Positions 30,766 to 42,633 are shown, counted from the stretch's first letter. The stretch is DNA of 64,000 nt from Stutzerimonas stutzeri (GCF_024448985.1 NZ_JAMOII010000006.1:62001-126000); one strand, 5' to 3'. Numbers and translations are program-made. Notes: generated from the sequence alone by a model not told the origin.

Positions 30766-31819
30766 ACTCGATCGGTATATCGGCAGCCATGTATTGCTGG
30801 CGATTCTTACGGTGCTCGGCATTATCGTCGGGCTGGCGTTGCTGTTCGCTTTCATCGACGAGCTGGGGGACGTAAAGGGGAGTTACGGCACGTTGAATGC
30901 CGCTGTTTACGTCCTGCTCACAACGCCGTCGCGAATCTACGAAATGCTGCCGATGGCGGCACTGATCGGTTGTCTCATCGGCCTCGGCACGCTTGCCAGC
31001 AGCAGCGAGCTGACCATTATGCGTGCCGCTGGCGTATCGCTCGGGCGTATCGTGGTTGCCGTGATGAAGCCGATGCTGCTGCTGATGCTAGTAGGTATTC
31101 TGATTGGCGAATATCTGGCGCCGTGGAGCGAGAATATTGCTCAAGCCAACCGGGCGGCGGCGCAGGGGGCAGGTGAGGCGCAAAGCAGCAAGCGCGGCCT
31201 CTGGCATCGTCAGGGCGACGAATTCGTACACATCAATGCGGTGCAGCCAAGCGGTCTGCTGCTGGGTGTCACGCGCTACCGCTTCGATGAGCAGCGGCAG
31301 CTTCTCTCGGCAAGTTTTGCCCGCCGGGCACGCTACGATGGCGATCACTGGCAACTCAGCGGCGTCGCTACCACGCATTTCCGCGGCGACCATACCGAAG
31401 TGGTCAAGGTCGCCGAGGAGCGTTGGGACGTGCTCTTGACGCCGCAGTTGGTCGGTACGGTGGTCATGGAGCCTGATGCCTTGTCCATCACCGGTTTGTG
31501 GCGCTATATCCATTACCTTGGCGACCAAGGGTTGAATAACGGGCGCTACTGGTTGGCGTTCTGGACCAAGGTGTTGCAACCGATGGTGACGGTGGCGCTG
31601 GTGCTGCTGGCCATCTCGTTCATCTTCGGGCCGTTGCGCTCGGTGACCCTCGGGCAACGCATCTTCACCGGTGTGATCGTCGGCTTCGTGTTCCGCATTC
31701 TGCAAGATCTGCTAGGCCCGGCGAGCCAGGTGTTCGGCTTCTCGCCGCTGCTGGCGGTGGCGGTGCCCGCAGGCATCTGCGCGCTAGCGGGCGTCTGGTT
31801 GTTGCGTCGGGCGGGGTAG
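30758..31819 (+). CDS. lptG: LPS export permease LptG
   Basis: A 353-residue partner of LptF with the same layout: segments LDRYIGSHVLLAILTVLGII and following, a periplasmic jellyroll and three C-terminal membrane segments (VALVLLAISFIFGPLRSVTLG). Together with LptB it drives LPS transport to the outer membrane. ATG 30758 lies inside the end of lptF. A short gap of about 80 bp separates its stop from the convergent RDD gene. Confidence 0.94.
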   Translation: MRKLDRYIGSHVLLAILTVLGIIVGLALLFAFIDELGDVKGSYGTLNAAVYVLLTTPSRIYEMLPMAALIGCLIGLGTLASSSELTIMRAAGVSLGRIVVAVMKPMLLLMLVGILIGEYLAPWSENIAQANRAAAQGAGEAQSSKRGLWHRQGDEFVHINAVQPSGLLLGVTRYRFDEQRQLLSASFARRARYDGDHWQLSGVATTHFRGDHTEVVKVAEERWDVLLTPQLVGTVVMEPDALSITGLWRYIHYLGDQGLNNGRYWLAFWTKVLQPMVTVALVLLAISFIFGPLRSVTLGQRIFTGVIVGFVFRILQDLLGPASQVFGFSPLLAVAVPAGICALAGVWLLRRAG

Positions 31820-31898
31820 GGTGGCGGCAAGCTTCAAGCCATAAGTATCAATGCATGACAAATATTTAGCATCCGCCCGCACGCTGATCAGCTTGCAG

Positions 31899-32396
31899 CT
31901 ATTTCTTATGAATATTCTTTGGTAGCTGAACGACCTGGCTTTCCGAATAGATGTCATGCCAGGTGCGGTGCTGCTTGTCCCAAAGCATCCACCAGTAGCC
32001 CAGGCCCAGCGCCAGCAAGGACATGATTGCAATCAGAAAGCGCAGCAGCGCCTGCCACAGGTCGATGGCGCTGCCGTCGGCGTTCTGGATGCGCACGCCC
32101 CAGACCTGCATACCAAGCGTCTGGCCATTGTGGGTCCAGAACTTGGCGAAAAAGCCGAACAGGCTGAACAGCAGCAACGTGGACAGGATCGGATCAATGT
32201 CCAACCCGCCAGCTTCAGCTAATGTTTGCAGGCCTTCGCTGCCGTAAATCAGGCGAAGCACGCCCTGTTGGTAGAGCAGTGTGACCACCATCATCAGTGC
32301 GATGGAAAGAAACGAATCGTAGAAGATTGCGGCGAGTCGGCGAAGTAGGCCGGCTGCAGGAAACTGGCCCTGCGGGCTAAGCAGATGGTTGCGCAT
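31899..32396 (-). CDS. RDD family membrane protein
   Basis: A 165-residue inner-membrane protein of the RDD family. The naming residues are present around residue 19-28 (LRRLAAIFYD) and the C-terminal half has QTLGMQVWGVRIQNADG and the DKQHRTWHDIYSESQVV tail. Three hydrophobic segments are predicted. RDD proteins have been linked to Na+/H+ exchange in one bacterium, but the role here is unknown. The start at 32396 fits the family; extra upstream frame to 32468 crosses a terminator. Confidence 0.85.
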   Translation of the reverse strand: MRNHLLSPQGQFPAAGLLRRLAAIFYDSFLSIALMMVVTLLYQQGVLRLIYGSEGLQTLAEAGGLDIDPILSTLLLFSLFGFFAKFWTHNGQTLGMQVWGVRIQNADGSAIDLWQALLRFLIAIMSLLALGLGYWWMLWDKQHRTWHDIYSESQVVQLPKNIHKK

Positions 32397-32445
32397 GGGT
32401 GTCTCGCTAAAAATGGCAGTGCGCATTCTACGGAATCGCGCGCAT

Positions 32446-32479
32446 AAAAAAGCCCCTGATGTTGCCATCAGGGGCTTTT
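32446..32479. terminator. Rho-independent terminator of the cold-shock gene
   Basis: AAAAGCCCCTGAT (ending 32460) pairs with ATCAGGGGCTTTT (32467-32479) around a 6-nt loop, with A-runs on one side and T-runs on the other. It lies 12 bp past the stop of the minus-strand csp gene and also just upstream of the RDD start, separating the two transcripts. Confidence 0.9.
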
Positions 32480-32491
32480 CGGAGCGAGGGC

Positions 32492-32704
32492 TTATTCCTG
32501 GATTTGAACCTGGTCCGCCTGCATGCCCTTTTGACCTTGCACAGCGATGAAGCTGACTTTCTGGCCTTCTTTCAGGCTCTTGAAGCCGTTGCCTTCGATC
32601 GCGCGGAAGTGCACGAACAGATCCGGACCGCTCTCGGGAGTGATGAAACCAAAACCTTTCTCGTCGTTAAACCACTTGACGGTACCGTTCTGACGATTCG
32701 ACAT
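32492..32704 (-). CDS. Cold-shock protein (CspA family)
   Basis: A 70-residue single-domain OB-fold protein that binds single-stranded RNA and DNA and acts as an RNA chaperone. Both RNA-binding motifs are present: RNP1 as KGFGFITPE and RNP2 as LFVHFRAIE. The start at 32704 ([18 protein letters not shown]) is preceded by AAGGA. More than 100 bp of leader without a gene precede it, in keeping with the long structured leaders of csp genes. Which csp paralogue this is cannot be told. Confidence 0.95.
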   Translation of the reverse strand: MSNRQNGTVKWFNDEKGFGFITPESGPDLFVHFRAIEGNGFKSLKEGQKVSFIAVQGQKGMQADQVQIQE

Positions 32705-33168
32705 GTCTTTGTATCCTTGAAACTCAATAGTAGAAGCGCCCCTGCGTAGGGCAGGAAGCGGAGACTGGTTGCAAGGAGTAAAGAGTCGAACGGGATGTAG
32801 CGGATCTGAAGATCTACTGCACCAGGTCACGATTCAACGGCGACCCATGCAAACACAGTGGGCACACTCTACGATAACTCGCCGGCCAATGCCAAGCCCT
32901 CGGAGTCATAGAGTTTGCCCACTACAGACGGCGCCATTTCGGCGCGCTTTAGCGTTGCTTGCGTTCTTATGCTGTCGCCATGGAGCGAGATGCGCTGCGC
33001 CGTTACGAAGCTCTCGATGAGCGCTTCAGAGCGTGCTGCGATATAGCCCGATAAAGCATGTCGCGCTTGCTGATGCGCGTGGCGCATCGATACTGCTGGG
33101 GCGATGCCGCTACTGCTGCGCGGTTCCCCTGTTCCAAAGGCGATCGGTTGCCTGTGGCTTCTGATTCA
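32705..33168. other. 460-bp gap: csp leader and promoter region
   Basis: The part next to the cold-shock gene is presumably its leader and promoter. The remainder up to the tRNA contains one unconvincing 72-codon minus-strand frame (32869-33087) with no ribosome-binding site and no family resemblance. I see no repeat or RNA gene here. Confidence 0.4.
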
Positions 33169-33255
33169 TGGTGCCTCGAGAGAGACTCGAACTCTCACGT
33201 TGTTACCAACGGCGGATTTTGAATCCGCTGCGTCTACCGATTCCGCCATCGAGGC
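33169..33255 (-). tRNA. tRNA-Leu (anticodon CAA)
   Basis: An 87-nt gene on the minus strand. The acceptor stem GCCTCGA pairs with TCGAGGC; the discriminator A and an encoded CCA end at 33169. The anticodon loop is TTCAAAA within stem GCGGA/TCCGC, giving CAA, which reads UUG. The long variable arm (about 14 nt) and D-loop GGTAGACG-type residues are those of a class II leucine tRNA. The T-loop is GTTCGAGTC. Confidence 0.95.
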
Positions 33256-33370
33256 ACAGTGGCGGCGCAGTATAGGGATGCAATGCGAGTCGGTCAATCG
33301 TCTGGCGTGGTCAGATTGAGGCGTTTCCGCTAAGCTTTGCGCCCCCAAAGCCTCGTGCTGATCATTTTCA

Positions 33371-35550
<2,180 letters not shown>

Positions 35551-35589
35551 CGAATTCATACCAACTTATCTCTGCAACAGGAGTGCTAC

Positions 35590-35919
35590 ATGAGCTTTCT
35601 GATTCCCGCCGCCTACGCACAAGAGGCTGCTGCTGGTCCCGCTGGTAGCGGTTTCGAGTGGTTGTTCCTGGTCGGCTTCCTGGTCATCTTCTACCTGATG
35701 ATCTGGCGTCCCCAGGCCAAGCGCGCCAAGGACCACAAGAACCTGATCGGTGGCCTGCAGAAGGGTGATGAAGTGGTTACTTCCGGTGGCATCGCCGGCA
35801 AGGTCACTAAGGTAGCTGACGATTTTGTCGTTATCGAAGTTTCCGACAACGTTGAGCTGAAGTTCCAGAAGGTCGCGATTGCCGCGACGCTGCCCAAGGG
35901 TACTCTGAAAGCCATCTGA
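35590..35919 (+). CDS. yajC: Preprotein translocase subunit YajC
   Basis: A 109-residue single-span inner-membrane protein of the SecDF-YajC accessory complex. The hydrophobic segment WLFLVGFLVIFYLMIWRPQ is followed by the family block KRAKDHKNLIGGLQKGDEVV and TSGGIAGKVTKV. It lies 40 bp after tgt and upstream of secD. Between yajC and secD a GC-rich hairpin (GGGGCGCGCAAGGCGCCCC, 35944-35962) may tune expression. Confidence 0.95.
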   Translation: MSFLIPAAYAQEAAAGPAGSGFEWLFLVGFLVIFYLMIWRPQAKRAKDHKNLIGGLQKGDEVVTSGGIAGKVTKVADDFVVIEVSDNVELKFQKVAIAATLPKGTLKAI

Positions 35920-35985
35920 GCCGAGTTCAATTCAATACCACGACGGGGCGCGCAAGGCGCCCCGCGTCATTAGACGGGCTGCGTC

Positions 35986-37854
35986 ATGCTCAATAGATTC
36001 CCCCTCTGGAAATACCTGCTGATACTGGTGGTGCTGGCGGTTGCTTGCATTTATTCGGCCCCCAATCTTTATCCCGACGACCCAGCTGTGCAGATCACTG
36101 GCGCAACCACTTCGCTGAACGTGACCGAGGCTGACCTTAGCCGAGCCAGTACAGCGCTCGAAGAGGCTGGAATTGAAGTCAAGGACGTCTCGCTGGACGA
36201 ACAGGGTCGCGGCGGTCTGCTGCGCCTGCTGCACCAGGACGATCAGCTGCCGGCCAAGGACGTGATCCGCCGCGCTCTAGGTGATGCCTATGTTGTTGCT
36301 CTCAACCTGGCACCGACCACGCCCGACTGGTTGCGCAGTCTCGGCGCAAGCCCGATGAAGCTCGGCCTGGACCTGTCCGGTGGCGTGCACTTCCTGCTCG
36401 AAGTGGATATGGACAAGGCCATCGAGACTCGGTTGAACGTCTATGAAGGGGAGGTCAAGAGCCTGCTACGCAAGGAGCGTGTCCGCTACCGCAGCCTGCC
36501 TACCCAAGGCGATGCTGTGCAGCTGGGCTTTGCCGACGAGGCTACGCTGTCAGCGGCGCAAGCCCTGATTCGCAAGAATTTCAACGATTTCGACATTACC
36601 TCCAGTGAGCGCAACGGCCAGCAGGTGCTGCGCCTGGCTCTTACCGAGGCGAAGCTGGCGGAGATCCGCGAGTACTCCATCAAGCAGAACCTCACCACGG
36701 TTCGCAACCGGGTCAACGAACTGGGCGTTTCCGAGCCGCTGGTACAGCGCCAGGGTGCCAACCGCATCGTGGTCGAATTGCCGGGCGTACAGGACACCGC
36801 GGAAGCCAAGCGAATCCTCGGCAAGACCGCCAATCTGGAATTCCGCCTGGCAGCCGAGATGGATGCCCCTCGCGCCACCACCGAGACCTTCGAGTTCCGC
36901 CAGGAGGGCCGTCCACCGGCGCAATTGGAGCGGACGCTAATCATCACCGGCGATCAGGTGACCGATGCCCAGGCCAGCTATGACGAGAATGGTCGTCCGC
37001 AGGTCAACATCCGTCTGGACGGGCATGGTGGTGAGTTGATGAACCGGGCCACGCGCAACAACGTCGGGCGCAGCATGGCGGTGATCTTCATCGAGCAACG
37101 GCCGCAGACCCGTTATGTGAAGCAGATGGTCGATGGCGTCGAGCAGGAAGTGCGCGTCGAAACCTTCCAGGAAGAGAAAAGAATCATCAGCCTGGCAACC
37201 ATCCAGTCGCCGCTGGGTAGCCAGTTCCGCATTACCGGCCTCGATGGGCAGGGTGAGTCTTCGGAACTGGCGCTGCTGCTGCGCGCAGGTGGTCTGGCGG
37301 CACCGATGTACTTTGCCGAAGAACGTACCATCGGCCCAAGCCTGGGAGCCGAGAATATCAAGCTGGGCGTCGAGGCGGCTCTGTGGGGCTTCCTGTTCGT
37401 CGCGATCTTCATGGTGCTGATCTACAAGTTTTTCGGTGTGCTGGCGACCGTCGCGCTGCTGTTCAACATGGTGGTACTGACCGCGCTGATGTCGATGCTG
37501 GGTGCGACCCTGACACTGCCGGGCATCGCCGGTATCGTGCTGACCATGGGTATGGCGGTGGATGCCAACGTGCTGATTTTCTCGCGAATTCGCGAGGAGA
37601 TTCAGAACGGCATGTCGGTGCAGCGCGCCATCCACGAAGGTTTCGATCGGGCTTTCTCGGCGATCATCGACGGCAACCTGACTACGTTGCTGGTTGGCGG
37701 CATTCTGTTTGCGATGGGGACTGGTCCGATCAAGGGCTTCGCCGTCACGCTCTCGCTCGGAATCCTGACGTCAATGTTCACGGCAATACTCGTGACCCGC
37801 GCCATGGTCAACGTGATCTACGGCGGCCGCGATCTTAAGAAGTTGTGGATTTAA
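35986..37854 (+). CDS. secD: Protein translocase subunit SecD
   Basis: A 622-residue RND-like inner-membrane protein that uses the proton gradient to pull secreted proteins through SecYEG. One N-terminal segment (YLLILVVLAVACIYSAPNL), a large periplasmic domain with LGLDLSGGVHFLLEVDMDKA, and five C-terminal segments with GIVLTMGMAVDANVLIFSRI are visible. The length is normal. It is followed 12 bp later by secF. Confidence 0.96.
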   Translation: MLNRFPLWKYLLILVVLAVACIYSAPNLYPDDPAVQITGATTSLNVTEADLSRASTALEEAGIEVKDVSLDEQGRGGLLRLLHQDDQLPAKDVIRRALGDAYVVALNLAPTTPDWLRSLGASPMKLGLDLSGGVHFLLEVDMDKAIETRLNVYEGEVKSLLRKERVRYRSLPTQGDAVQLGFADEATLSAAQALIRKNFNDFDITSSERNGQQVLRLALTEAKLAEIREYSIKQNLTTVRNRVNELGVSEPLVQRQGANRIVVELPGVQDTAEAKRILGKTANLEFRLAAEMDAPRATTETFEFRQEGRPPAQLERTLIITGDQVTDAQASYDENGRPQVNIRLDGHGGELMNRATRNNVGRSMAVIFIEQRPQTRYVKQMVDGVEQEVRVETFQEEKRIISLATIQSPLGSQFRITGLDGQGESSELALLLRAGGLAAPMYFAEERTIGPSLGAENIKLGVEAALWGFLFVAIFMVLIYKFFGVLATVALLFNMVVLTALMSMLGATLTLPGIAGIVLTMGMAVDANVLIFSRIREEIQNGMSVQRAIHEGFDRAFSAIIDGNLTTLLVGGILFAMGTGPIKGFAVTLSLGILTSMFTAILVTRAMVNVIYGGRDLKKLWI

Positions 37855-37866
37855 GGGGCTAGCACG

Positions 37867-38775
37867 ATGAAACGCGTAATCAATTTCATGGGTGTACGTC
37901 ATGTGGCTTTCGCCCTGACGGTAATACTCACGCTTGCTTCTCTCGGTAGCCTGGCGGTAAAGGGGCTGAATTTCGGCCTGGACTTTACTGGCGGCACGTT
38001 GATCGAGTTGTCCTACGAGCAACCGGTCGCGCTGGATGAAGTGCGGGCGCAGCTTTCCCGCTCCGATTTCGGTGAGGCCGTGGTTCAGAGCTTTGGGGCC
38101 ACGACCGACGTGCTGGTGAGAATGCCGGGCGACGATCCTATGCTGGGCGAGCGTATCGCCGAGGCGCTGCGTGGCCATGAGGCTGCCCGCGCCGTCACCG
38201 TCAAACGCGTCGAGTTCGTTGGGCCGGCGGTAGGTGAGGAGCTGCGCGACCAAGGTGGGTTGGGCATGCTGCTTGCCCTTGGTGGCATCCTGATCTACGT
38301 CGCGTTCCGCTTTCAATGGAAGTTCGGTTTGGGTGCAGTGCTGTCACTTTTCCACGACGTGATTGTGGTGCTGGGCGTCTTTTCATTCTTTCAGATCTCG
38401 TTCGACCTGACCGTGCTGGCTGCGGTGCTCGCGGTGATCGGCTATTCGCTCAACGATACGATCGTGATCTTCGATAGGATCCGCGAGAACTTTCGCATGT
38501 TGCGCAAGGCGGAGCTGCTCGAGAACATCAATATATCTACTACGCAAACGCTGCTGCGGACCTTGGCCACCTCGGTGTCCACCCTGCTTGCGGTAGGTGC
38601 GTTGATGTTCTTCGGTGGGGAAAACCTCTGGGGCTTCTCGCTGGCGCTGCTCATCGGGGTCGGTGCGGGTACCTACTCGTCCGTCTACGTGGCTGGCATG
38701 TTGCTGGTGTGGCTGAAGCTTACTCGTGACGATCTGATTCCTCCGGTCGTGGAAGAGGTCGACGAGCGTCCCTGA
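37867..38775 (+). CDS. secF: Protein translocase subunit SecF
   Basis: A 302-residue partner of SecD with six membrane segments. Family blocks: LNFGLDFTGGTLIELSYEQP in the first periplasmic part, FSLFHDVIVVLGVFSFFQI-like LSLFHDVIVVLGVFSFFQIS, and AVIGYSLNDTIVIFDRIREN in the conserved C-terminal region. It probably shares one transcript with yajC and secD. Confidence 0.96.
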   Translation: MKRVINFMGVRHVAFALTVILTLASLGSLAVKGLNFGLDFTGGTLIELSYEQPVALDEVRAQLSRSDFGEAVVQSFGATTDVLVRMPGDDPMLGERIAEALRGHEAARAVTVKRVEFVGPAVGEELRDQGGLGMLLALGGILIYVAFRFQWKFGLGAVLSLFHDVIVVLGVFSFFQISFDLTVLAAVLAVIGYSLNDTIVIFDRIRENFRMLRKAELLENINISTTQTLLRTLATSVSTLLAVGALMFFGGENLWGFSLALLIGVGAGTYSSVYVAGMLLVWLKLTRDDLIPPVVEEVDERP

Positions 38776-38848
38776 AGCGAACTTCTGACGGGTTCGGCTG
38801 CCCAAGCCGCCGCAACGGGGTCTTGCCCGTCGGAAGAAGGAAGACGCA

Positions 38849-39382
38849 ATGAATAAGTCGATGCTGGTGGGTGCGGTACTAGGAGCGGTAGTGGTAACCG
38901 CGGGTGGCGCATTTGCCACTTACACGCTTGTCGATCGCGGGCCGGAGTTCGCTGAGGTCCTAAACGTGGAGCCTGTCACGGAAACCATCAAGACGCCTCG
39001 GGAAGTCTGCAAGGAAGTGACGGTTACGCGGCAGAAGCCGGTACAGGACCAGCATCGCATCGCTGGCACGGCGGTAGGAGCTGTGGTCGGCGGCTTGCTC
39101 GGCAATCAGGTCGGCGGCGGCACTGGCAAGAAGATCGCGACGGTCGCCGGGGCGGTGGGAGGTGGCTATGCCGGTAATCAGGTGCAGGAGCGGATGCAGG
39201 CCAACGATACTTACACCACCACCGAGACCCGCTGCAATACGGTCACCGACACTCATGACAAGGTGGTTGGCTATGAGGTCAAGTACGATCTGGATGGCAA
39301 GGTCGGTACGGTGCGGATGGATCGCGATCCCGGTAATCGTATCCCCGTGCAGGACGGTCAGCTGATGCTGACGCAGCAGTGA
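38849..39382 (+). CDS. Glycine-zipper 2TM domain envelope protein
   Basis: A 177-residue protein. An N-terminal hydrophobic segment (MLVGAVLGAVVVTAGGAFATYTLV region) acts as signal or anchor. A glycine-zipper domain follows (GTAVGAVVGGLLGNQVGGGT, then AGAVGGGYAGNQVQERM), of the kind seen in SlyB/17-kDa antigen proteins. The C-terminal part has cysteines in PREVCKE and ETRCNTV. Unlike SlyB there is no lipobox. It is conserved after secF in Pseudomonas. An envelope-stability role is possible but unproven. Confidence 0.85.
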   Translation: MNKSMLVGAVLGAVVVTAGGAFATYTLVDRGPEFAEVLNVEPVTETIKTPREVCKEVTVTRQKPVQDQHRIAGTAVGAVVGGLLGNQVGGGTGKKIATVAGAVGGGYAGNQVQERMQANDTYTTTETRCNTVTDTHDKVVGYEVKYDLDGKVGTVRMDRDPGNRIPVQDGQLMLTQQ

Positions 39383-39400
39383 GTGGTTTTTGGCTTGAAT

Positions 39401-39428
39401 AAAAAAACGCCCCGCGGGGCGTTTTTTT
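39401..39428. terminator. Bidirectional rho-independent terminator
   Basis: A perfect palindrome: seven A, ACGCCCCGCGGGGCGT core, seven T. It sits between convergent stops of the glycine-zipper gene (39382) and suhB (39443), and works in both directions. Confidence 0.95.
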
Positions 39429-39442
39429 GTGCTGCCGCTAGC

Positions 39443-40258
39443 TCAGCGTTTCAGTGACGGCGTGAGGTGCGGCTGGATAGCAGTCAGTACCGCTTTGAAG
39501 CATTTGGTGTTGCCCGCGACGATCTGGCCCTTCTCGAGGAAATTGTGACTACCGTTGAAATCACTGACAAGGCCGCCAGCTTCCTGGATCAGTAGTGCGC
39601 CGGCGGCCATATCCCATTCGGAAAGTCCGAACTCCCAGAAGGCGTCATAGCGGCCGGCGGCGACATAGGCCAGGTCCAGACTGGCGGCGCCGGCGCGACG
39701 TAGCCCGGCGGTTTGTCCCACTAGGCTGCGGAACATGTTCAGGTAGCTGTCCATGTTGTCCATTTGTCCGTCGCGGAACGGAAATCCGGTACCCAGCAGG
39801 GCGCCGTCTAGGCTCTTGCGCGTACTGACGCGCAGGCGGCGCCCATTGAGTGCGGCGCCACGACCACGGCTCGCGGTGAATTCTTCCTGGCGAACCGGGT
39901 CGAGAACGACGGCATGCTCAAGACGGCCACGGTATTTGCAGGCGATGCTGACAGCATAATGTGGGACGCCCCGCAGGAAGTTTGTCGTGCCATCCAGCGG
40001 GTCGATCACCCAGAGATAATCCTTGCCGTCACCGCTGCCTTCCAGCAGTCCGCCTTCTTCACCCAGAATGCCATGATTCGGATAAGCCTTGCGCAGCGCG
40101 GCAATGATCAGCTGTTCGGCTGTTCGGTCGATTTCCGAGACGTAATCGCGCGCATCCTTTTCGCTAACCGAGATCACGTCCAGGCGCTCGGTGGAACGAA
40201 CAATCATTTCGCCGGCGCTACGGGCGGCGCGCAGCGCGATATTCAGCATGGGCTGCAT
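39443..40258 (-). CDS. suhB: Inositol-1-monophosphatase family protein SuhB
   Basis: A 271-residue Mg-dependent phosphatase. Metal-binding motifs are intact: GEEGG, WVIDPLDGTTNFLRGVPHY and SEWDMAAGALLIQEAGG. In E. coli SuhB also takes part in rRNA transcription antitermination, and in P. aeruginosa it affects virulence gene expression. The gene is divergent from trmJ across 143 bp. Confidence 0.94.
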   Translation of the reverse strand: MQPMLNIALRAARSAGEMIVRSTERLDVISVSEKDARDYVSEIDRTAEQLIIAALRKAYPNHGILGEEGGLLEGSGDGKDYLWVIDPLDGTTNFLRGVPHYAVSIACKYRGRLEHAVVLDPVRQEEFTASRGRGAALNGRRLRVSTRKSLDGALLGTGFPFRDGQMDNMDSYLNMFRSLVGQTAGLRRAGAASLDLAYVAAGRYDAFWEFGLSEWDMAAGALLIQEAGGLVSDFNGSHNFLEKGQIVAGNTKCFKAVLTAIQPHLTPSLKR

Positions 40259-40401
40259 CGATCAAATACCTGGTCGTTTAAAGAAAGCCGGCAATTCTAT
40301 CAGAAAGCTGGCTCGGGTGTATGAGGAAGGACGCCGTCGGGACGGTAATAGCGAAGGCGTAATCCCTTCCTGTAAGCTTTCGGTTCGCTTTTTGGTCGAG
40401 A

Positions 40402-41184
40402 ATGACAGTGTCGCTTCAAAACATTCGTGTGGTGCTGGTCAATACGAGTCATGCCGGCAATATTGGTGGCGCGGCCAGGGCCATAAAAAATATGGGCTTG
40501 TCCCGATTGGTTCTGGTGGACCCGGTGGATTTTCCTAGTCCGAGCGCTATTGCCCGGGCGTCGGGCGCAACGGATATCCTCGATTCGGCGCAGGTCGTGA
40601 CAACGCTCGAAGAGGCGTTAGTGGGCTGCAGCTTGGTAATGGGGACCAGTGCGCGTGATCGCCGCATACCCTGGCCGCTGTTGGATCCGCGCGAAACCGG
40701 TTCAGTTTGCCTGGAGCAGATCGAGCGCGGCGGTGAGGTCGCATTGGTATTCGGGCGCGAATATGCCGGCCTCACCAACGAAGAGCTTCAGCGCTGTCAG
40801 TACCATGTGCATATCCCGTCCGATCCGGATTTCAGTTCGTTGAACTTGGCCGCGGCGGTGCAGGTTCTCGCGTATGAGGTGCGCATGGCCTGGCTCGCGG
40901 CGAACGGCCAGCCAAGCAAGCAGGAGAAGCTCGAAACCACTTCGATGCTCAATGCGCAGCCCGTGACCGCTGACGAGCTTGAGCGCTATTACGGGCATCT
41001 CGAGCAGACCTTGATCGATATCGGCTTTCTCGACCCGCAGAAGCCTCGTCACCTTATGCCGCGTCTGCGCAGGCTTTACGGGCGTAGCGACATCAACAAG
41101 CTCGAAATGAACATCCTGCGTGGAATTCTGACCGAGACGCAGAAAGCCGTCCGCGGCGAGCCCCACAAGCGGAGATCTGATTGA
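40402..41184 (+). CDS. trmJ: tRNA (cytidine/uridine-2'-O-)-methyltransferase TrmJ
   Basis: A 260-residue SPOUT enzyme methylating the 2'-O of nucleotide 32 in several tRNAs. Typical features: [20 protein letters not shown] at the N-terminus, [20 protein letters not shown] and the knot residues [20 protein letters not shown]-terminal helical domain follows. Its TGA overlaps the ATG of cysE (TGATG), so the two are translationally coupled. Confidence 0.94.
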   Translation: MTVSLQNIRVVLVNTSHAGNIGGAARAIKNMGLSRLVLVDPVDFPSPSAIARASGATDILDSAQVVTTLEEALVGCSLVMGTSARDRRIPWPLLDPRETGSVCLEQIERGGEVALVFGREYAGLTNEELQRCQYHVHIPSDPDFSSLNLAAAVQVLAYEVRMAWLAANGQPSKQEKLETTSMLNAQPVTADELERYYGHLEQTLIDIGFLDPQKPRHLMPRLRRLYGRSDINKLEMNILRGILTETQKAVRGEPHKRRSD

Positions 41185-41960
41185 TGTTCGAACGCATGCG
41201 CGAAGATATCCAGAGCGTTTTTCATCGCGATCCGGCGGCGCGTAACGCATTCGAGGTCGTCACTTGTTATCCGGGGCTGCACGCCGTCTGGTTTCATCGG
41301 GTTTCGCATTGGTTGTGGATGAAGGATTGCAAGTGGCTGGCGCGAGTGAACTCAAACCTGGCGCGGTGGCTGACGGGTATCGAGATTCATCCGGGGGCGC
41401 ATATCGGTCGGCGTTTTTTTATCGATCATGGGATGGGTATCGTGATTGGCGAGACGGCGCAGATCGGTGATGACGTGACGCTCTATCATGGTGTCACGTT
41501 GGGTGGGACTAGCTGGAACAAGGGTAAGCGCCACCCTACGCTCGAAGACGGTGTGATTGTTGGAGCAGGCGCGAAGATACTCGGCCCGTTCACAGTGGGT
41601 GCTGGCGCCAAGGTCGGCTCCAACGCGGTGGTCACCCGCGCGGTTCCGGCGGGTGCTACCGCGGTCGGCATTCCGGGGCGCGTAATCGTCAAGTCGGATG
41701 AGAAGCAAGAAGCCAAGCGCAAGGCGATTGCCGAGAAAATCGGCTTCGATGCTTACGGGGTGACCGAAGATATGCCAGACCCGGTGGCGCGCGCCATTGG
41801 CCAATTGCTCGATCACGTCCAGGCTGTCGAAGAGCGGATGGAGGGTATGTGTCAGGCGCTGACTGCGCTAGGCAGCGACTATTGCGCCAAGCAGATGCCC
41901 GAGCTGCGTGAAGAGGATTTCGCTGAGGTTAAAGATCCTGGCGATGAGGCTCGCCCCTGA
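41184..41960 (+). CDS. cysE: Serine O-acetyltransferase CysE
   Basis: A 258-residue enzyme making O-acetylserine from serine and acetyl-CoA, the first step of cysteine synthesis. An N-terminal helical part ([19 protein letters not shown]-like [18 protein letters not shown]) is followed by a left-handed beta-helix of hexapeptide repeats with [20 protein letters not shown] and the catalytic histidine. ATG 41184 has GGAGAT upstream. Its place just before iscR links cysteine supply to the cysteine desulfurase. A second paralogue lies at 57421-58212. Confidence 0.94.
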   Translation: MFERMREDIQSVFHRDPAARNAFEVVTCYPGLHAVWFHRVSHWLWMKDCKWLARVNSNLARWLTGIEIHPGAHIGRRFFIDHGMGIVIGETAQIGDDVTLYHGVTLGGTSWNKGKRHPTLEDGVIVGAGAKILGPFTVGAGAKVGSNAVVTRAVPAGATAVGIPGRVIVKSDEKQEAKRKAIAEKIGFDAYGVTEDMPDPVARAIGQLLDHVQAVEERMEGMCQALTALGSDYCAKQMPELREEDFAEVKDPGDEARP

Positions 41961-42077
41961 GGGCTGGGTGCGATAGGCGGGGCGCGCCTGTTATGATGGG
42001 CGCCTTTTGCGGATGCGGACTCCGTTCCGGCCTTCGCTTTGCTCAGCAGCTAAAGTCCGAGTGGTTTGATAGGTCTT

Positions 42078-42110
42078 ATAGTTGATCTAAATAGTCGGGT
42101 ATTGCATACT
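42078..42110 (+). promoter_or_regulatory. isc operon promoter with IscR type 1 box
   Basis: ATAGTTGATCTAAATAGTCG followed by GGTATTG (42078-42104) matches the known type 1 IscR site (ATAGTTGACT...AGTCGGGTAT). Inside it, TTGATC (42082-42087) and CATACT (42105-42110) form -35 and -10 elements with 17-bp spacing, so [2Fe-2S]-IscR binding would block polymerase, giving the usual autorepression. Confidence 0.88.
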
Positions 42111-42141
42111 TGCGCCAAACCATGATGCTTGGTGCAAACCG

Positions 42142-42633
42142 ATGCGATTGACTACCAAAGGCCGTTACGCCGTCACTGCGATGCTCGATCTGGCGCTGCA
42201 TGCGCAACATGGGCCGGTGTCTCTTGCCGATATATCCGAGCGGCAGGGCATCTCGCTCTCTTACCTTGAACAGCTATTCGCCAAACTGCGCCGTGGCAGT
42301 CTGGTTACCAGCGTTCGGGGGCCGGGTGGCGGTTATCAACTTTCCCGCGAAATGGCCGGTATTCAGGTTGCGCAAGTCATCGACGCAGTCAACGAGTCGG
42401 TCGATGCCACGCGCTGCCAGGGGCTGGGTGACTGTCATTCGGGTGATACCTGCCTGACCCACCATCTGTGGTGCGATTTGAGTCAGCAGATCCACGAGTT
42501 TCTGAGCGGCATCAGTCTGGCGGATCTGGTAATGCGTCGCGAGGTTCAGGAAGTGGCTCTGCGCCAGGATATGCGGCGAGCCAAAGGCCAGATTTCGCAA
42601 CTGGATAAGATTGAAGCGTCCGCCGTCGAGTGA
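42142..42633 (+). CDS. iscR: Iron-sulfur cluster regulator IscR
   Basis: A 163-residue Rrf2-family repressor. The winged helix begins [20 protein letters not shown], with recognition region [20 protein letters not shown]. Three cluster-ligating cysteines appear in [20 protein letters not shown]. With a [2Fe-2S] cluster it represses the isc operon through the site at 42078-42104; the apo form controls type 2 sites. Confidence 0.97.
   Translation: MRLTTKGRYAVTAMLDLALHAQHGPVSLADISERQGISLSYLEQLFAKLRRGSLVTSVRGPGGGYQLSREMAGIQVAQVIDAVNESVDATRCQGLGDCHSGDTCLTHHLWCDLSQQIHEFLSGISLADLVMRREVQEVALRQDMRRAKGQISQLDKIEASAVE

Noticed and set aside
32869-33087. 72-codon minus-strand ORF between the cold-shock gene and tRNA-Leu
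   Set aside because: No ribosome-binding site, no recognisable domain; treated as chance in GC-rich DNA.
33104-33319. 71-codon ORF across tRNA-Leu
   Set aside because: It reads through the antisense of a well-formed tRNA gene.
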